Of a DNA stretch of 64,000 bases, positions 12,007 to 22,914 are shown piece by piece; the stretch's first letter is position 1, and each line of letters starts with the position of its first letter. Under the pieces are notes generated by a model. It saw nothing but the letters and a program-made list of their open reading frames with translations, was not told the origin of the DNA and ran no database searches. The position numbers and the translations under genes are program-made. Origin of the DNA: Aphidius gifuensis (taxonomy: Eukaryota; Arthropoda; Insecta; Hymenoptera; Braconidae); assembly GCF_014905175.1 (NCBI RefSeq), contig NC_057788.1, positions 1,426,001-1,490,000 of the forward strand, given 5' to 3'.

Positions 12007-14309
12007 ATGGGTAAAAAAAGAGGTGTACATGAGACAACACCAGAATTGCGAAATCGAATGGTTGGAATGTATGAAGCTGGTCTTGGTCTTCGTGATATTG
12101 CTGCAGCAGTAAATTGTTCAGTAAGTTAATTCAAAATTAATTTAAGAAAAACTGAAGTAATAAATAATGTTATTATTTTTCAATTTACATTAGCAAAGAA
12201 CAGTAAAACGTTGGCTAAATCGTTTTGATAGAGAAGGAACAGTTGAAACAAGAGAAAGATGTGGTAGAAAACGTGCAACAACAAGTGAACAAGATGAAGC
12301 AATAATACAACTTGCAACACAAACACCAATAACAGCAGCTAAAACAGTATTACCAGCACTTGGTTTATCATGTTCAGTTGATACTGTACGTGAAAGATTA
12401 CATAAAGCTGGTATACATAATTGGAGTCCATCAAAAAAACATATACAAAGAATTCCAATTGGGTAAATATATTTTAAACATTTCATTTATTTAAAAATAT
12501 ATATTAAAATTTGTTATTTTAGTGATGCTGATAGTAAAACAATTCAAAAATCAGTATGGCGTCCAACTGGTACACAACTTGGTAAAAAAAAATTTAAAAA
12601 AATAAATGATAAATTAAATAAATTAAATAAACAAACAGTTAAAAAGAAAAAGAAAATTATACTTATCAAAAATAAAAAAACTATACAAAATGAAAAAGCT
12701 AATGAAGATGTTAATAATGAAACAAATGAAAGAGCCACATCAATACAAACACAGTTACCATATGAAAATTATAATATAACAATTGTTGATGATTCAGAAA
12801 GATCAATAATACAAAATAATAATCAAATACAATATAGTAATACATTAGAATTAGCTGAATCATCAATACCATTGTATGAAAATCATTCACAAATAAATAC
12901 ATCACAAAATTGGCCACTTGATTTAGTTCAAAGTTCAAATAATAATAATGATTATGCAAATAATCAACAAACATGTGATTCATCAGTGCCACAACTTCAT
13001 GAACTTTATCCAGCTTCAAGAAATCAAGTTGATGATGTTCATAATCAACATGTGCATCAGCAAATTCAAGAGCATCAACAACCAATTGATAATACAAATC
13101 AAAATTCAAATTCATCTAGGGATAATAGAAGAGAATTAAAGGATAATAATGAATTGACTGATGAAGATAATGATGAAGAAGATTGTGATGATGATGATGA
13201 TGATGAACAAGAGAAAGCTAGTTCAAATAATAAAAAAATAAATAGTAAAAAAAAAGGTGGTAAAGCAAAAGGTACACTTGAGACATCAATTGAAATAAGA
13301 AATCGTATGATTGGTATGTCAGAAGCTGGATTATCAACATTATCAATAGCACTTGCAATAAATAGATCTGAAAGAACAGTTAAAAGATGGCTTGAACGTT
13401 GGAAAAAAGAGGGTAATGTACAAACTAAGGAGAGAAAAGGTAGAAAAAGAATAACAACTAAAGAACAAGATGATGCTATTATACAAATGGCAACTGATAA
13501 TCCATTAACTGCTGCTAAACTTGTTGCACCAGCACTTGGATTAAGTTGTAGTGTTGATACTATTAGAGAAAGACTTCATAAAGCTGGTATTCATAGTTGG
13601 AAACTTGGAAAAAAACAAGGGTATATAATTTTTTTCATTTTTATAAATGAAAAATTATTAATTAACATTTTTTTAAAATTTTTTTTAGAGAAGGTAATGC
13701 TGTTCATACGGTACACCTTTGGCAACCCAGTGGAAATCGTTCAAGTAAAACAAAACAAATTATTGAAAAAAAGAAAAAAATTGCTAAAAAAAAAAATGAA
13801 ATTACAAGTAAAATTTTATCATCAACAAGTACTACCAAAAAATATACGTCAAAGAAAAAAAATATAACGAGTTTAGCTAATGATACATCAACAGTACCAT
13901 GTGATGAAAATATTATTCAATTTAATAATTCTGAAACTGGTAAATATTATTTATAATAAACTTATTTTTCAAATTTAAAAATTCATTTAATTTTTTTCCA
14001 GTAGCAAATTATTCTGAAGATGTAAATTTACAACAACGTGTTGATATACCAGTTGCAACTGGTTTAGTTATTTCATCAATACCACCATCAATACCAATAA
14101 TGATACCAAGATCAGATTGTCGAATGACAACAACAGTACCATCTGCTAATTTAATATCATCACAGCCAACATCAACAATTGCTTATTCATCTTGCATGAT
14201 TAGCAACACTGGTGGTACTCATCAAAATAACATTGATCATCATCAAACAGATCAACTTAATTATGAACCATACATGTGGAATTATCAAATGGAATTTTCC
14301 AATGTTTAA
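12007..14309 (+). CDS. Protein with two Tc1-type bipartite helix-turn-helix modules (domesticated transposase DNA-binding domain)
   Basis: Five exons: 12007-12120, 12194-12462, 12523-13620, 13689-13939 and 14002-14309 (679 residues, all phases consistent). Module 1 (residues about 8-120) has a first helix-turn-helix ending in RTVKRWLNRF, a GRKR motif at 62-65, and a second helix-turn-helix ending in VDTVRERLHKAGIHNW. Module 2 (about 379-490) repeats the arrangement with RTVKRWLERW, GRKR at 434-437 and VDTIRERLHKAGIHSW. Tc1/mariner transposases have this HTH, GRPR-like, HTH order, but no DDE catalytic domain is present. Each module is followed by a W-(R/Q)-P-(T/S)-G motif and a lysine-rich stretch. 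Between and after them lie Asn/Gln/Ser-rich and acidic (D/E run near 13165-13210) linkers. Likely a nuclear DNA-binding protein; its targets are unknown. An old transposon copy is unlikely because the frame is intact across five exons. Confidence 0.8.
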
Positions 14310-14734
14310 AGCATTATTTATATTTATAAAAAAATCTACTAATATGATAATAATGTTACAAATTTTTATACAAAAAAAAAACAATCAAATGTCACGAATG
14401 ATACTTCATTTTTTTATATATATACATACGTACTTTTTTTTAAAAAATATTATTAAGAAACCGTGATAATCGAGTAATTGAGTGAAATTAATTTGTTTAA
14501 TTTTTTACAAATATATATGTATTATTTATTTACATGATAATTTTTTACAATATAATTTAAATTTTAATAAAAAACAAACAATAAATTTTTTTTTTTTTTT
14601 TTTTATATGAATTAACGTACAACGCTAGTAAACTTGATGGAATGAGGATGTTATGAAATTTTGAGATTAGATAAATGAAATATTAATGCATCTTAATGTG
14701 CCCTTAGAATTATAGATACTGGTATTCGTTTTTT
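14310..14734. other. 3' flanking sequence between convergent genes
   Basis: AT-rich sequence with a long T run near 14586-14604, presumably the 3' UTRs of the HTH gene and of the minus-strand gene that follows. Nothing else is seen. Confidence 0.45.
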
Positions 14735-15277
14735 TTAGAAAAATCTATTATAATTTTTGTCAACATTATCAGCTGTTAATTGTGAAGATTCAATAGTAAA
14801 TTCTTTTTTTTTCGTTGGTCCATCTTGACGACATCGACCAAATAATCTTGATTGACGATTTTTATTTTTAACAGTCCATGTTGATGGACCAGCTTGAAAT
14901 ATATTAACTGTATCACGTATATATGAATATTCAAGTTGTTCTGATGTTTTTTTACCAACAACAGTTAATACTTTTTCAATATCAATAATTTTTTCAGATA
15001 AACGATCAACTTGTTGAAATTGTGCATTAACATGTACTTCATCATCATCATAATCATTATTATTATCAAAATAATTTTTATTTGAATAAACATCATTATT
15101 ACTATTTGGACCATTTCCTCTTGTTCCATTTTCAGATCCACCAGCTGGTAAACTAGCATTTAAATTGAATGGTAATGATTCATTTAAATTATCAAGTATT
15201 TCTTGTGATGATGTTACTGATTCATTGTCATTTGGATCCCAATTAAGAAATGAAAAATTTTCAAACATTGACATCAT
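14735..15277 (-). CDS. Uncharacterised 180-residue acidic protein
   Basis: A single-exon frame of 180 residues that I do not recognise. It starts MMSMFENFSFLNWDPND; an in-frame TAG four codons upstream of the first ATG supports this start. The N-terminal half is Ser/Asn/Asp-rich with an acidic run (DYDDDEVH). The C-terminal half is more ordered, with a predicted helix (VDRLSEKIIDIEKVL), then EYSYIRDTVNIFQAGPSTW and a basic stretch (KNKNRQSRLFGRCRQDG). There is no signal peptide or membrane segment. A GTAAGT donor on this strand near 15443 suggests a 5' UTR exon upstream, where a long T run marks the presumed intron. Codon use and the ordered C-terminal half argue for a real gene. It could be the last exon of a longer gene, though the upstream stop argues against that. 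Confidence 0.6.
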   Translation of the reverse strand: MMSMFENFSFLNWDPNDNESVTSSQEILDNLNESLPFNLNASLPAGGSENGTRGNGPNSNNDVYSNKNYFDNNNDYDDDEVHVNAQFQQVDRLSEKIIDIEKVLTVVGKKTSEQLEYSYIRDTVNIFQAGPSTWTVKNKNRQSRLFGRCRQDGPTKKKEFTIESSQLTADNVDKNYNRFF

Positions 15278-15761
15278 GATGGCTACTTCATTTTAAATTT
15301 TAAAAAAGACAAGAGAGAGAGTAAAAATATATGACTATTTTAAATAAAAATAATTATTATCGTTATATTTATAATGTAGTACATAAAATAGTTTTTATAA
15401 AAAAATTATTTGTTGAAGGAAGAGAGTATATTATATGCACTTACATTGTGGTAATTTATCAACTTGTAAATTCTGAGTGTTAGCCAACTTATTTTTTTTT
15501 TTTTTTTTTTTTTTAACTTTTATCTTAATTATTCTATTTTTTTTAATGAAAAGGATGTAAAAAATACTTTATACAATTAATATTATTTTTATTAATTCAT
15601 TTATTTATGATAGCTTGTTGTTGTTTTTATATTTGATAATGTTTTTTTAACATTTTATTTTCGTAATTAACTTTTTTAAATATATATATATTTATTTTTG
15701 AAAATCGATTTCTTATATTTTAATTGATAAAAATTGCACACTATCTACGTGAGCATTTGTA
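15278..15761. other. Presumed 5' UTR/intron and intergenic sequence
   Basis: AT-rich sequence with an uninterrupted T run near 15492-15514. It contains a good minus-strand donor (GTAAGT) near 15438-15443 that could belong to a 5' UTR exon of the gene ending at 15277. No coding frame. Confidence 0.4.
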
Positions 15762-17369
15762 TCAAATTATACCATTTTTTTTTCTTTTTTCTACTATATT
15801 TTCAATAGTATCTACTTTAAAATATTCCGATGTATATTGTTCTATATCAGGTATAGATGAAATGATCAACTCTAAAAGTCGTTTTCGATTATTTGATATT
15901 TCTGCTGCTTTTTTGACAAATTTGGCAGTCACACTTGTCTTGGTAAAAAAAAGGTAGTCAATATTTGGTGAATTTCCAAGAAGTTTCGTAACTGAAGCAT
16001 CAGTTATTTTATTGCTTTGTGGTACACGTAATCTTACTATATTTTTGAGTAATTTGATTGACGAATCAGTGACGTTGCTATGACCGTGTAAATAAATGTG
16101 TTGTAAATTATCCATCTTTGAAAGTGCTACGACGCCATCATCGGTTATCCATTCAGAATCTATAATTAATGATTCTAATCGTTTGATGGTATTGGCAATA
16201 GTATACAAACTATCATCTTGGATACAGCAATCTTTTAAATCCAACATCCTGATACGAATTAACGGTTGTGACAAATAAGGAGGTATTGCAAGGTAAAAAT
16301 AATGGTTTAAAAAAAATGATATTCTATTTCTTATTAAATACTCGTATATATCCTTAAGAATTTGTATACCAGAAACTTCAAAAATTTGCATGAACTTTAG
16401 TTGACGAATCACCTGAAAAAGCAATTTTAAATAAGTATGTTGAAGAATAAAAAAAATATACTTTTGATTTTTTTTTTATAATAGAAAGAAAGTTATAACT
16501 TACACAAATAAACTCTTTTGGATAATTACAACTGTCATCCAAGTGATCGACGAAATTTAACAAATTTAGATCAATCAATGTATCAGCAACGTTTTTCAAT
16601 GAATTTATTAAAGTCACAGGTATTATTTTATTTTTCATATTTTCAAATATAATTGTCAAGGACTTTAGTTTAGATAGACGTGTAAATGCATTGAATAACA
16701 TTGCATCGTCAATATCAATGAATCTTAATTTAAGTTTCATGAGGTTTGGACAACAATCATTAATAACTGGCACTATGTTACAATGACCATAAGCTGTCAA
16801 GTCTAATGTTGTTAAATAATGACCACACTTATCAAGCACTGACTTTAAAAAATTTAATTTTTTATCAGACGTTTGATATTTTTCTAAACACTTTGGTAAT
16901 TCATGATATCGCCAATAAGTTAATTCAAGTTTTTTGACATTAAACCATGAATTATTGAGAGCTCTTTTCCATTTTTTGCATACTAAAAAAATAAATTAAT
17001 ATACCATAAATAAATAAATAGTTTTTTTTTAATGAAATAATTTATATGTTATAATTATCATACCCAGTGCAATTTTAAGTCTCTCACATGCTGGTACATA
17101 CATGAATATTTCAGCCAAGCAATCATCATTAACACAGTCAATAATTATATTTTTGGCATAGGAATGATCATCATTATGATCATATATCTAAAAAAAAAAT
17201 AAATAATACATTTATATTTATAATAACAATAATGTAATATTTAATCTACGAGCATGGTGCAGTTATTTTTTAGACGAACCTTGTCACTCTTTTTATTAAA
17301 TGTTTCCATGGTACCCTTATGTTTTTTTACTGCGATGTCTTCAAACTCTAATTCACGTTTTATTCCCAT
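15762..17369 (-). CDS. F-box/leucine-rich-repeat protein
   Basis: Four exons: 17280-17369, 17064-17187, 16504-16982 and 15762-16412 (447 residues, phases 0, 1, 0). Residues about 40-85 form an F-box-like segment (IIDCVNDDCLAEIFMYVP, then ACERLKIALVCKKWKRAL). The rest consists of leucine-rich repeats of the FBXL kind, for example YLTTLDLTAYG, LKSLTIIFENM, IRMLDLKDCCIQDDSLYTIA and NLQHIYLHGHSNVTDSSIKLL. In this family the F-box binds Skp1 in an SCF ubiquitin ligase and the repeats pick the substrate; the substrate cannot be told here. The N-terminal 30 residues are charged and carry lysine clusters that could be a nuclear signal. The first donor is GTTCGT. Large divergent FBXL families are common in parasitoid wasps, so a one-to-one ortholog is not claimed. 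Confidence 0.8.
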
Positions 17370-18640
17370 GATGACACTCACGTTTGGTATAATTTCAATA
17401 TCGTTAGTACAATGATCAAGTTTGCTTTTATTTTTTTTTATCTTAATATATATTTATAATATATTTTAAAAAATTAAAATTTTTAAACACTATGTTTATT
17501 TCTCAAACATAACCTAAGACCAGCATTGGCCAAATCTTGGTTTTACAGACCAGTATTGGCAATAGATTTACTCAATGTTTTGATCTCACTCATGTTTGAT
17601 AAAATTAAAATGAGCTAAATCACAATATAAACAAAATTTATCTTTATATTTATATTGGGATCTTTATTAACAGGTTGTCATTTAACAAAATGTGTAATTA
17701 AAACATGGTCCATGGTCTATTTACAGAACATATAAATACATAGATACTGTACATATATAAAACTCCCCATGTGGATGTGGAGTCATCTGTCAAGCTATCC
17801 CCACTATTCCAATTTTCAATAAAAAAAAAAAAAAAGAGAGAAGGAGAAGCAACGTGCGCAGTGAAGCCTTGCTCATTCGGCCAGCTTCGGAAATGTTCGG
17901 AAAAAACAAAATGGCATCAGCTCACAGCTGTGCACAGCTGATTAATATTTATATTAAATTATAAATAACAATAAATAATTACCCAATACTAAATAATAAT
18001 AATAAATCATAATTCATATGAAGTATGAAATAAAATTGGCCCAAGTCCATTTTTTTTCTCCAGGTTCCGTATTATATATTTATGTTTGTGATTTGCGTAA
18101 TTTGAGAATCACTTGGAATCAGCTGATGACAGATTGACAGCATAGCCTGGACCTGAACGTGTTTACTGTTGTCGCAAGTTTGCAACTAATGCTAATAAAT
18201 TAACAACATAAACAATATCTATAGGTATCATGTTCAACACCAGATGCAATATCACTAAATAATGCGAAGATGTGAAAAATGCATCACAATCATCAACGCT
18301 GTAAAGGTGGCTATGATAAAAATCAGGTAGCTGATTTACCTATAATCCTAATTATAATATTAATTAAAAATTATTTAATTGATTGATTGGTTGATTTATT
18401 TTACAGAGAAATCGTAATTCTTTAAACGTGGTAAAATGAAATAACTTAATATTATGGCACAATTAACAATAGAAATGAATACATTAACAATGAATCTAGA
18501 TCAATTTGAGAATTTGGTTGTGCCACTTGTTTGTAACATAGCACCATATTCAAAAGTTCATTTTATAAAACTTTTATCATTTAAAAATATATATATCATT
18601 AAATATTTATATATGGAAATAATAAAATCAAAGTTATAAC
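17370..18640. other. Non-coding region with a GC-richer island
   Basis: The promoter of the F-box gene should start just right of 17369. An island at about 17830-17945 is clearly less AT-rich and carries two CAGCTG E-boxes in a short palindromic context, and a second such stretch lies at 18110-18180. These look like promoter or 5' UTR sequence. Small frames at 18274-18440 (joinable over a GTAGCT donor and TTACAG acceptor) and 18454-18639 have no recognisable product and are not called. Confidence 0.35.
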
Positions 18641-19121
18641 ACAACCATCTGATGGTACACCAATATGATGGCACCCATATTAGTTCTACTGTATTTAGTA
18701 ATAAAGTTTTGAGAGATAAAAGAATTTGTGTTGTTGCTGAGCATCAAGAAAACAGTAATAAAGATAGTGTTGTTACAAAAGAATCATCAGATACTAGTGG
18801 ACCAACTGGTACTGGTTTATCTGATACAAGTAGTACTGGTTCAGCTCGTGATACACCACCACCACCACCAAAACCACTAGCAAGAAGAACACATCATCAT
18901 TACCATCATTAAGATTATTATTAGTAACTGATGGTGCTAATCCATGATCTGAATCATCAAGTGAAGCTTTAAGTGTATGAGCACGTAGACCTAAACAAGT
19001 TATGCCTGGTAATGTTGTTGTTGTTGTTAAAGTAGAAGGACAAACATTAATTTGTAAAACTGATGAAGTTGGTGAAGTATGTGTTAATAGTACAGCAACT
19101 GGTAGCCAACATTGGGATTAA
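18641..19121 (+). pseudogene. Broken DIP2-like (disco-interacting protein 2) remnant
   Basis: Coding-like sequence with low AT bias, disrupted by stops and frameshifts. One part (18652-18912) reads a Ser/Thr-rich segment (SDTSSTGSARDTPPPPPKP), then a His-rich run and a stop. After a frame change come SESSSEALSV between two TGA codons, then ARRPKQVMPGNVVVVVKV and GQTLICKTDEVGEVCV, ending at TAA 19119-19121. The last part looks like a segment of the AMP-binding (ANL) fold as found in DIP2, and the Ser/Pro/His part resembles the region before that domain in insect DIP2; this assignment is from memory. The two parts are fused without the sequence expected between them and without an intron, so this looks like a truncated retrocopy or a decayed fragment. 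Assembly error is a less likely explanation for three separate stops. Confidence 0.45.
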
Positions 19122-19135
19122 CAAAAGTAATCATG

Positions 19136-19160
19136 ATAATAATAATAATAATAATAATAA
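19136..19160. repeat. (AAT)n microsatellite
   Basis: About eight tandem AAT units directly after the broken DIP2-like sequence. A simple repeat, probably unstable in length. Confidence 0.8.
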
Positions 19161-19363
19161 CAATAGATATAATAAAATTAAATAGAAATTCGTTTGAAAA
19201 AAAAAAAAAACAAAAACAGTGACAATATGTTGTTATTATTTTTATTTTTTTTTTTCCTTTGATTTTTCTTTACAATAAATAAAATTCATTCATCTTTTAA
19301 AGTTCACGTGGCAAGGTCACAAAACTTATTTATCATCAATAAAATATTTTGGAAAATTCTAAA

Positions 19364-20811
19364 ATGGCATACACAAAAAATAATCTGTTGGGTAAATTTT
19401 TTTTTTTTTTTTTGTTTGTCGTTAATGTGTTTTGTGTTTTATTATTTTGTGAAAGTAATTTCTAATTTAATTTTTTACAGATCCAATTCATGAAAATTGT
19501 AAAAGATTTATCATATCATATTTGGGTGATGAAATAACAGTTGGACCTTCTGATACAACAAGTGGTTCCCCAAATGAGATGACAAACCCAGTTAGAAAAT
19601 CAAATCAAGAACTTGCTAATCATGGACCCCAAAGATTCATGATATCATATTTGGGTCGTAAAATGATAGTTGGACCTTCTGATGAAACGAGTGGTTCCTC
19701 GAATGAGATAAAACAATTTAATAAAATACCTTCTGGTGAAACTCAAGAAAGACTTGAAAATGCTGGTGTATCACGAAACAAAAATCAAGTGGATAAAATA
19801 CCTTCTGGTGAAGCTCAAAAAAGACTTGGTAATGCTGGTGTATCACGAAAAAAAAATCAATTGGATAAAATACCTTCTGGTGAAGCTCAAGAAAGACTTG
19901 AAAATGCTGGTGTATCACGAAACAAAAATCAAGTGGATAAAATACCTTCTGGTGAAGCTCAAAAAAGACTTGAAAATGCTGGTGTATCACGAAACAAAAA
20001 TCAAGTGGATAAAATACCTTCTGGTGAAGCTCAAAAAAGACTTGAAAATGCTGGTGTATCACGAAACAAAAATCAATTGGATAAAATACCTTCTGGTGAA
20101 GCTCAAAAAAGACTTGAAAATGCTGGTGTATCACGAAACAAAAATCAAGTGGATAAAATACCTTCTGGTGAAGCTCAAAAAAGACTTGAAAATGCTGGTG
20201 TATCACGAAACAAAAATCAAGTGGATAAAATACCTTCTGGTGAAGCTCAAGAAAGACTTGAAAATGCTGGTGTATCACAAAACATAAATCAATTGGATAA
20301 AATACCTTCTGGTGAAGCTCAAAAAAGACTTGAAAATGCTGGTGTATCACGAAACAAAAATCAAGTGGATAAAATACCTTCTGGTGAAGCTCAAAAAAGA
20401 CTTGGTAATGCTGGTGTATCACGAAAAAAAAATCAATTGGATAAAATACCTTCTGGTGAAGCTCAAGAAAGACTTGAAATGAAAAATCCAATGGAAATCT
20501 GTTCAATGGAACAAAGTCAACAACTTGTTGATGAAGCTCGTTCAGCAATTAACTCAGAGCAACCATGTAACACAAACTTGCAAGATTTAGATAAGCTTTT
20601 GTCTTCTATTGATAAAGACAATCCCGAAGATATTGTTAAAAACATGAAGGAGATATATGGTGCAAGAAGCAGTAAGCTGGAAGAGGTATCAGCCGCAGCA
20701 GCTCCTGATTTAGGCTCAGATGCCAATCAAAAATTTGTCACTTTTGTTCCATTGGAGCCCTTGTTTGATGAATTAAACGATAACCAAGTTAAAATTCCTT
20801 GGAGTGAATAA
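19364..20811 (+). CDS. Orphan protein with eleven tandem 24-residue repeats
   Basis: Two exons: 19364-19391 (MAYTKNNLL plus one base) and 19481-20811; donor G|GTAAAT, acceptor TTTTTTACAG, 452 residues. I do not recognise it. The N-terminal part holds two copies of a block of about 50 residues (RFIISYLGDEITVGPSD... and RFMISYLGRKMIVGPSD..., each followed by a TSGS/NE motif). Then come eleven 24-residue units with core DKIPSGEAQKRLENAGVS and RNKNQV/L, and a unique C-terminal domain of about 110 residues (from EICSMEQSQQLVDEA to the end at VKIPWSE). There is no signal peptide or membrane segment; composition is hydrophilic and charged, so it is probably cytosolic or nuclear. A transcript start near 19300 is plausible, but no upstream coding exon was found. 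The first intron is placed by phase only. It lies between a decayed DIP2-like fragment and BCS1. Confidence 0.7.
19724..20484 (+). repeat. 72-bp tandem repeat array inside the orphan gene
   Basis: The CCTTCTGGTGAA core recurs exactly every 72 bases at 19729, 19801, 19873, 19945, 20017, 20089, 20161, 20233, 20305, 20377 and 20449. The unit is a multiple of three, so all copies stay in frame and two other frames also stay open. Variants are shared non-randomly: units 2 and 10 both read GNAGVSRKKNQL and are both followed by an AQER unit, which suggests block duplication or gene conversion. Confidence 0.95.
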
Positions 20812-21248
20812 AGATATTTGATAACATTATTATAATTTTTTAAACAACCATCTGGTTCATAACTAAAAAAAAAAAGAAAGATTTTTATTATTTTTTTTCT
20901 TTAAATTAGTTCATCAATGGCCCTATTATTATTTCCTTCTAAAAAAAATATTGATTGTGCTTTTTTTTAAATTGCATTGACGAAAAATAAAAATAACTAT
21001 AAATGATAATAATAATAATTTTTTTTGTTTTATTTATTTATTCATCATGTAACTTATTATTTTATTTCTTGATATATAAAAAATATTGCTTTTTCTTTAT
21101 TTTTATTTTATTTAATTTATTATATAATTTTGTTCTTCAATGAGACAAGCTGATATTAAAATACGTCCCAAGTTGACATATCAAGATTTACCTTTATCTT
21201 TACGAGTAGTGACAAATACACTTGCTGCAAATGTTTGTTAATGTTTAT
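20812..21248. other. 3' flanking region with a small open frame
   Basis: AT-rich 3' sequence of the orphan gene and of BCS1. At 21140-21241 (+) there is a 33-residue frame (MRQADIKIRPKLTYQDLPLS, then LRVVTNTLAANVC) whose base composition is coding-like compared with its surroundings. It has no partner exon I can identify and may be an exon remnant or a small peptide gene. Confidence 0.35.
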
Positions 21249-22914
21249 TTATGTTTTTTTTTGTGATGTTGTTTCAACTTGCCATATTTGTGATACATTA
21301 TTGATAACTTGTTCTGGATTATTTTTATAAAACATAAAATATCCTTGTATTTGTGCTGGACTAACATTTTTACCATGGCTAATAACATCAATTGCAAATT
21401 GTTTAGCTAAATTTTGACGTGTTGTATCATCTTGATCACGATAAAATCGTAAAAACATTTTTTCAATTTGTTTATTATTACAATAACCAATGTATTCTTT
21501 TAAATCAACTCGTCCTGGTCTAACAAGTGCTGGATCTAATCTTTCTAAATAATTTGTTGTCATAAATAATATACGTGCTTCTGATGATGCAACACCATCA
21601 AGACAATTTAATAAACCACTAAATGTAACTCTATTTAATCCATCATATGCAGCTTTCACTATTTTATTTTTAAAAAAATCATAAAAAATATAAATTAGTA
21701 TATTAAAAATATAATAAACCAATTAAATAAAATATAAATAAAATTTTTTCATTACTTTCTTTGGTTTCTTCACGACTGCTAAATGCTGCATCAACATCTT
21801 CAAGTAAAATTATTGTTTGTTGTGGTGCAACAGCAAGTAAATGATTTAATCTATCATCAGTTAAACCTCTTTCAGATAAATTAAGTACACAAATACCACG
21901 TTCAAGTTCACCAGCGAGTGCTGTTATATATGATGATTTACCACATCCAGGTGGTCCATAAAGTAAATATCCACGTCTATATGGAATTCCTTTTTGTTAT
22001 TAAATAAAGCTATTAATAATTATGTTAAAAAAAAAGGTATAATAAATTAATTTTAAAATATTACCTCGATCACTGTACCATCCAGGATTATTTATAAATT
22101 CACGACAATCTTTTAATATTTTATCACCAACACCTTCATCAAGTACAACTGAATCAATTGGTCTTTTTTTTTTAGGATGACCAAATGGTCGCCATTCACT
22201 TCCCATTGCTGTGTACATTATTGTTTTTCCCTCATGTTCTTTAAGTGCCATTTGTCTTGCTATAAATATTATATTTTTTTATCAATATATATTATTATTT
22301 ATTAATTTTTAAATAGCTATTATACCTTCTTCAAGAATATCAAAATAAATTGATCTATCACTACCAAATGCTGTTAATTGAACAGTTTCCCAAGGTATAC
22401 CCTGTGATAAATCCAAGGTTTGTTGTTCTCTTGTTCTTTCAACTTTTATCCAATTACCTTTGTATCTATTTATCAATGAATCATTGTTTTATTTATAATA
22501 ATTATTAAATAGGTTTATATAATATTATTACCTGAAGAAATGAGTTCCAATACTTGGAATAAAATCATATTTTGTCTTGACATGTCCTGTTTCTCTCATT
22601 TCAAAACTTGTTTCAACAGATAAGTGTTGAGTTTTTTTAGCACCTTTATGTGTTATCCATTGTAATAACCATTGATAACTTTTATCTTTACATGGTACTT
22701 CTAGAGTTATCATACAATGACGTCTTAAATAAATATAAAATTATTAACGTATTTAATTTATACTAAATTATATTTAAACTCACTTGAACAACATCATTCC
22801 AACTTGAGTACTTCTTCTTAACAATGCAGCACCAAGACCTAGACCAAATAATCCAAAACCAGCTCCAAAATAAGGATTGTCAGACAATGTCTGTGCATAA
22901 TCTAATATTGTCAT
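21249..22914 (-). CDS. BCS1L: BCS1, mitochondrial AAA chaperone for complex III
   Basis: Six exons: 22784-22914, 22532-22723, 22326-22465, 22065-22259, 21756-21989 and 21249-21658 (433 residues, phases 2, 2, 1, 1, 1), close to the usual length near 420. The N-terminus (TLSDNPYFGAGFGLFGLGLG) is the BCS1 membrane segment, followed by the BCS1-specific domain and the AAA ATPase with Walker A GPPGCGKSS (residues 231-239), Walker B IILLEDVDAAF (279-289), and the later motifs FMTTNYLERLDPALVRPGR. The family sits in the inner mitochondrial membrane and moves the folded Rieske iron-sulfur protein across it to finish complex III. All key residues are present. The acceptor before exon 5 (ATAACAAAAAG) is purine-rich and weak but required by phase. 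Head to head with UGGT. Confidence 0.94.

Noticed and set aside
12711..13115. A 134-residue minus-strand frame inside the HTH gene
   Set aside because: It mirrors the Asn/Gln/His-rich linker of the plus-strand protein; composition (Tyr, Leu, His runs) is what the antisense of CAA/AAT codons gives.
12007..14309. An active or recent Tc1/mariner transposon
   Set aside because: No DDE domain, no terminal inverted repeats seen, five exons with an intact frame, and large host-like linkers. It is better explained as a host gene built from the DNA-binding part.
19718..20548. A 276-residue minus-strand frame and a 183-residue frame in the next plus frame over the repeat array
   Set aside because: The 72-bp unit is a multiple of three, so any frame without a stop in one unit stays open over all units. 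The plus frame called here has the unique flanking domains and a splice-fitted start; the others have only repeats.
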